NCBI GenBank assembly: GCA_052171895.1
Contig: JBQMRN010000023.1
Span: 1-8,204 of the forward strand
Reading direction: 5' to 3'
Source: Arsenophonus sp052171895
GTDB taxonomy: Bacteria > Pseudomonadota > Gammaproteobacteria > Enterobacterales > Enterobacteriaceae
Length of the DNA stretch: 8,204 bases
Shown here: piece by piece, positions 6,879 to 8,204 of the stretch
Layout of the letters: each line of letters begins with the position of its first letter
Numbering within the stretch: position 1 is the stretch's first letter
The notes under the pieces: model-generated
What the model was told of the DNA's origin: nothing
What the model saw: only the letters and a program-made list of their open reading frames with translations
Database searches by the model: none
Made by a program: the position numbers and the translations under genes

Positions 6879-7242
6879 TTTTAGTAATTTCTGATTGTAT
6901 AGCTAAACATATCGATGTTAGTGATCTCAATCTTTGATCAAAATTCAATGATGGTTTTTCAGCCCATCTTCTATTTGCTAATTAAATAAGTCGACCATAC
7001 TATTCGTTTGAGTATGCATGAGCTGGCTAAAGTTGGTTTTTATTATCAAGCTTTGTATACAAATAGTTGAATTTCTATTTTCCGCTGCCTGAATATTTTT
7101 GGAGATCAAAAAGGTGATCTGTAAAATTTTTTGTCTGTAAGTACCTGATGGATAGATATGGGAGATATCCTCGGTTAAAATCACGTAAGAAGCGTCTAGT
7201 ATTGTGACTGTGGTTTTAGCCTTCTAAAGAGGGATAAAATGG

Positions 7243-8108
7243 TTATTTTGCTAAAGGTTGTTGCTTTGCTAGCAGAGTAACATATAGGCACCACATCTGT
7301 ATTTTAATTGTTGTGCTTTCAAACAATCTTCTCCAGGCTAGATAATTTAGTAAATAAAACAACCATACACCATGGAATCTACTCAGACATCCTTTTAATT
7401 GGCGTATATAAGTGTTTTTTGAATCTGGAATTTCTTACCAATAACTTTCTAATTATTCAACCTTATTAGGCTCTGGTGAGTAATTTCATGCTCGATGGCA
7501 AAGGTTTCGTAGCATTTACCACGATTCGAACAAAGGATGGACGCTTTATCAATGATTAGCTCAAGAAAACGGTTAACACACTCTGTATTAAAGTCTTCAA
7601 GAATTTCATTGCTTAGATGATCCATGTCGATCATGGACGATGAAGACCGTGATTCGTTCTTTCATTTTATCTCCTCCTCTCCTGCATTTTCTAGCTTTCT
7701 TATGTGTAGGATATAACGCTTTCAATTAAGGGATTCAGGAAAATGTTTTGTCGACTTCATCAATAACACTTAGTGCATTAATGTTTGCTATCGCTGCTGA
7801 ACAAAAGAAGTAGCGGCGCTATCTAACCGCTGTTTTCAAATCAATGTCTGTTTATTTTGCTAATTCCCATAAAGTCAACCTATTTAACATATATCGCAGA
7901 TAAGTAACCCATTTCCTTGTGATCTAGCTTAGCTTCGCAAGAGGATTTCCAGTAAATTTCTTAAATTTTTTCCTCTAATCGGTAATTTTGGAAAATAATA
8001 TCGCTGTAATCATAATGAATGGTCCCCAGAGGGGATAACATCTTTAGTGTGACAATATGGGCAGGATAAAGTGGAATGAGTTGCTTCAAATCCATGAATC
8101 AACATCAT
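7243..8108 (-). pseudogene. IS1595-family transposase, decayed
   Basis: The relic covers about 288 codons from ATG 8108 to TAA 7243-7245, close to the usual 300 or so. Minus-strand pieces fall in family order: an N-terminal zinc-ribbon half CPYCHTKDVIPSGDH (Cys codons 8063-8061 and 8054-8052), with the second CxxC not recovered; TGNPLAKL and KWVTYLRYMLNRLTLWELAK; DIDLKTAVR then RRYFFCSAA, where WRHRF is usual; VIDEVDKTFF, the first catalytic Asp segment (normally E-x-DETFF; the Glu after Asp is Lys); KARKCRRGGDKMKERITVFIVHDRHG; an open stretch at 7634-7449 with LCSNRGKCYETFAIEHEITH; and a shifted end with LKGCLSRFHGV and LLNYLAWRRLFE. The second catalytic Asp (normally LC-DGA-Y) reads Asn. 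Several stops and shifts occur between the pieces. Terminal repeats were not found. It cannot move itself. Confidence 0.82.
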
Positions 8109-8204
8109 ATGATAGATTGTCGGTGAGCCAACTAATGAGATGCAGCATTATGTTGGTTGGGAGTGAGGAAAGAGTGTCTTTGATCTGTATGACTGTTTGC
8201 TTTT

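Larger units (their letters stand above)
6295..7242. other. Decayed, AT-rich block with scattered plus-strand protein-like pieces
   Basis: This is 948 bases between the IS256 and IS1595 relics with no intact gene. Plus-strand frames give protein-like fragments separated by stops and shifts: a signal-peptide-like start and acidic segment (6388-6537, listed separately), AAVVPPLLPKIYVEDCYSL (about 6548-6604), SAGAYGFSMCSNYNYK (6609-6656), FNEELKLIRLRQIL (6690-6731), RSFIDRKGVLVFNTNFSNF (about 6837-6892), AKHIDVSDLNL and SKFNDGFSAHLLFAN (6902-6982), and LSMHELAKVGFYYQ (7008-7049). Two inverted repeats lie at 6835-6851 and 6862-6878. The pieces may come from one large exported protein or from several genes. 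I cannot assign a family. Confidence 0.5.

Noticed and set aside
6837..6983. Fimbrial usher N-terminus (FNTNF, then DVSDL)
   Set aside because: The expected Pro-Gly-x-Tyr and DIYLN segment does not follow, and the pieces come from different frames. The similarity is too thin to name.
6978..7184. Minus-strand open frame of 68 codons
   Set aside because: No recognisable motif and no good ribosome binding site; it is antisense to plus-strand fragments in a decayed AT-rich block, so chance is the simplest explanation.
8128..8156. CCAAC ... GTTGG inverted repeat as a terminal repeat of the IS1595 relic
   Set aside because: Short and interrupted; no matching sequence was found at the other end of the relic.

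Overview
The window is a strongly AT-rich stretch of a gammaproteobacterial (Enterobacterales-like) chromosome in advanced decay. One housekeeping-type gene is intact (ptrB, oligopeptidase B). Around it lie a recently broken xseA, a heavily decayed gene that reads as a mono-ADP-ribosyltransferase toxin, two relics of the same IS256-family insertion sequence, one relic of an IS1595-family insertion sequence, and a block of unrecognised decayed coding DNA. This mix of one clean gene, many pseudogenes at different stages and dead insertion sequences is typical of a young host-restricted insect symbiont such as Arsenophonus or Sodalis. The genus is an inference from style, not from a marker gene.

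Layout: 1-180, 3' end of an IS256-family relic (+). 181-521, AT-rich leader with a hairpin, a possible promoter and a palindrome. 522-2582, ptrB (+), complete with catalytic triad. 2591-2616, hairpin between the convergent ptrB and xseA. 2657-4007, xseA (-), almost full length but with one frameshift and two stops. 4081-4776, ADP-ribosyltransferase relic (-), read across three frames. About 4852-6273, a second IS256-family relic (+) with a nearly full-length but shattered transposase. 6295-7242, decayed DNA with short plus-strand protein-like pieces, one resembling a signal peptide with the start of an exported protein. 7243-8108, IS1595-family transposase pseudogene (-). 8109-8204, nothing recognised.

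Functionally, the window probably expresses only oligopeptidase B. xseA looks like a recent loss: its lesions are few and its motifs are perfect. The toxin relic and the insertion sequences are older, with many stops, shifts and lost catalytic residues, several explicable as changes toward A/T. The most interesting item is the toxin relic. Its arginine motif, a damaged STS motif and a mutated ExE motif occur in the right order and spacing on one strand, suggesting that the ancestor carried an ADP-ribosylating effector. No living novel system was found; the interest lies in what the ruins record.
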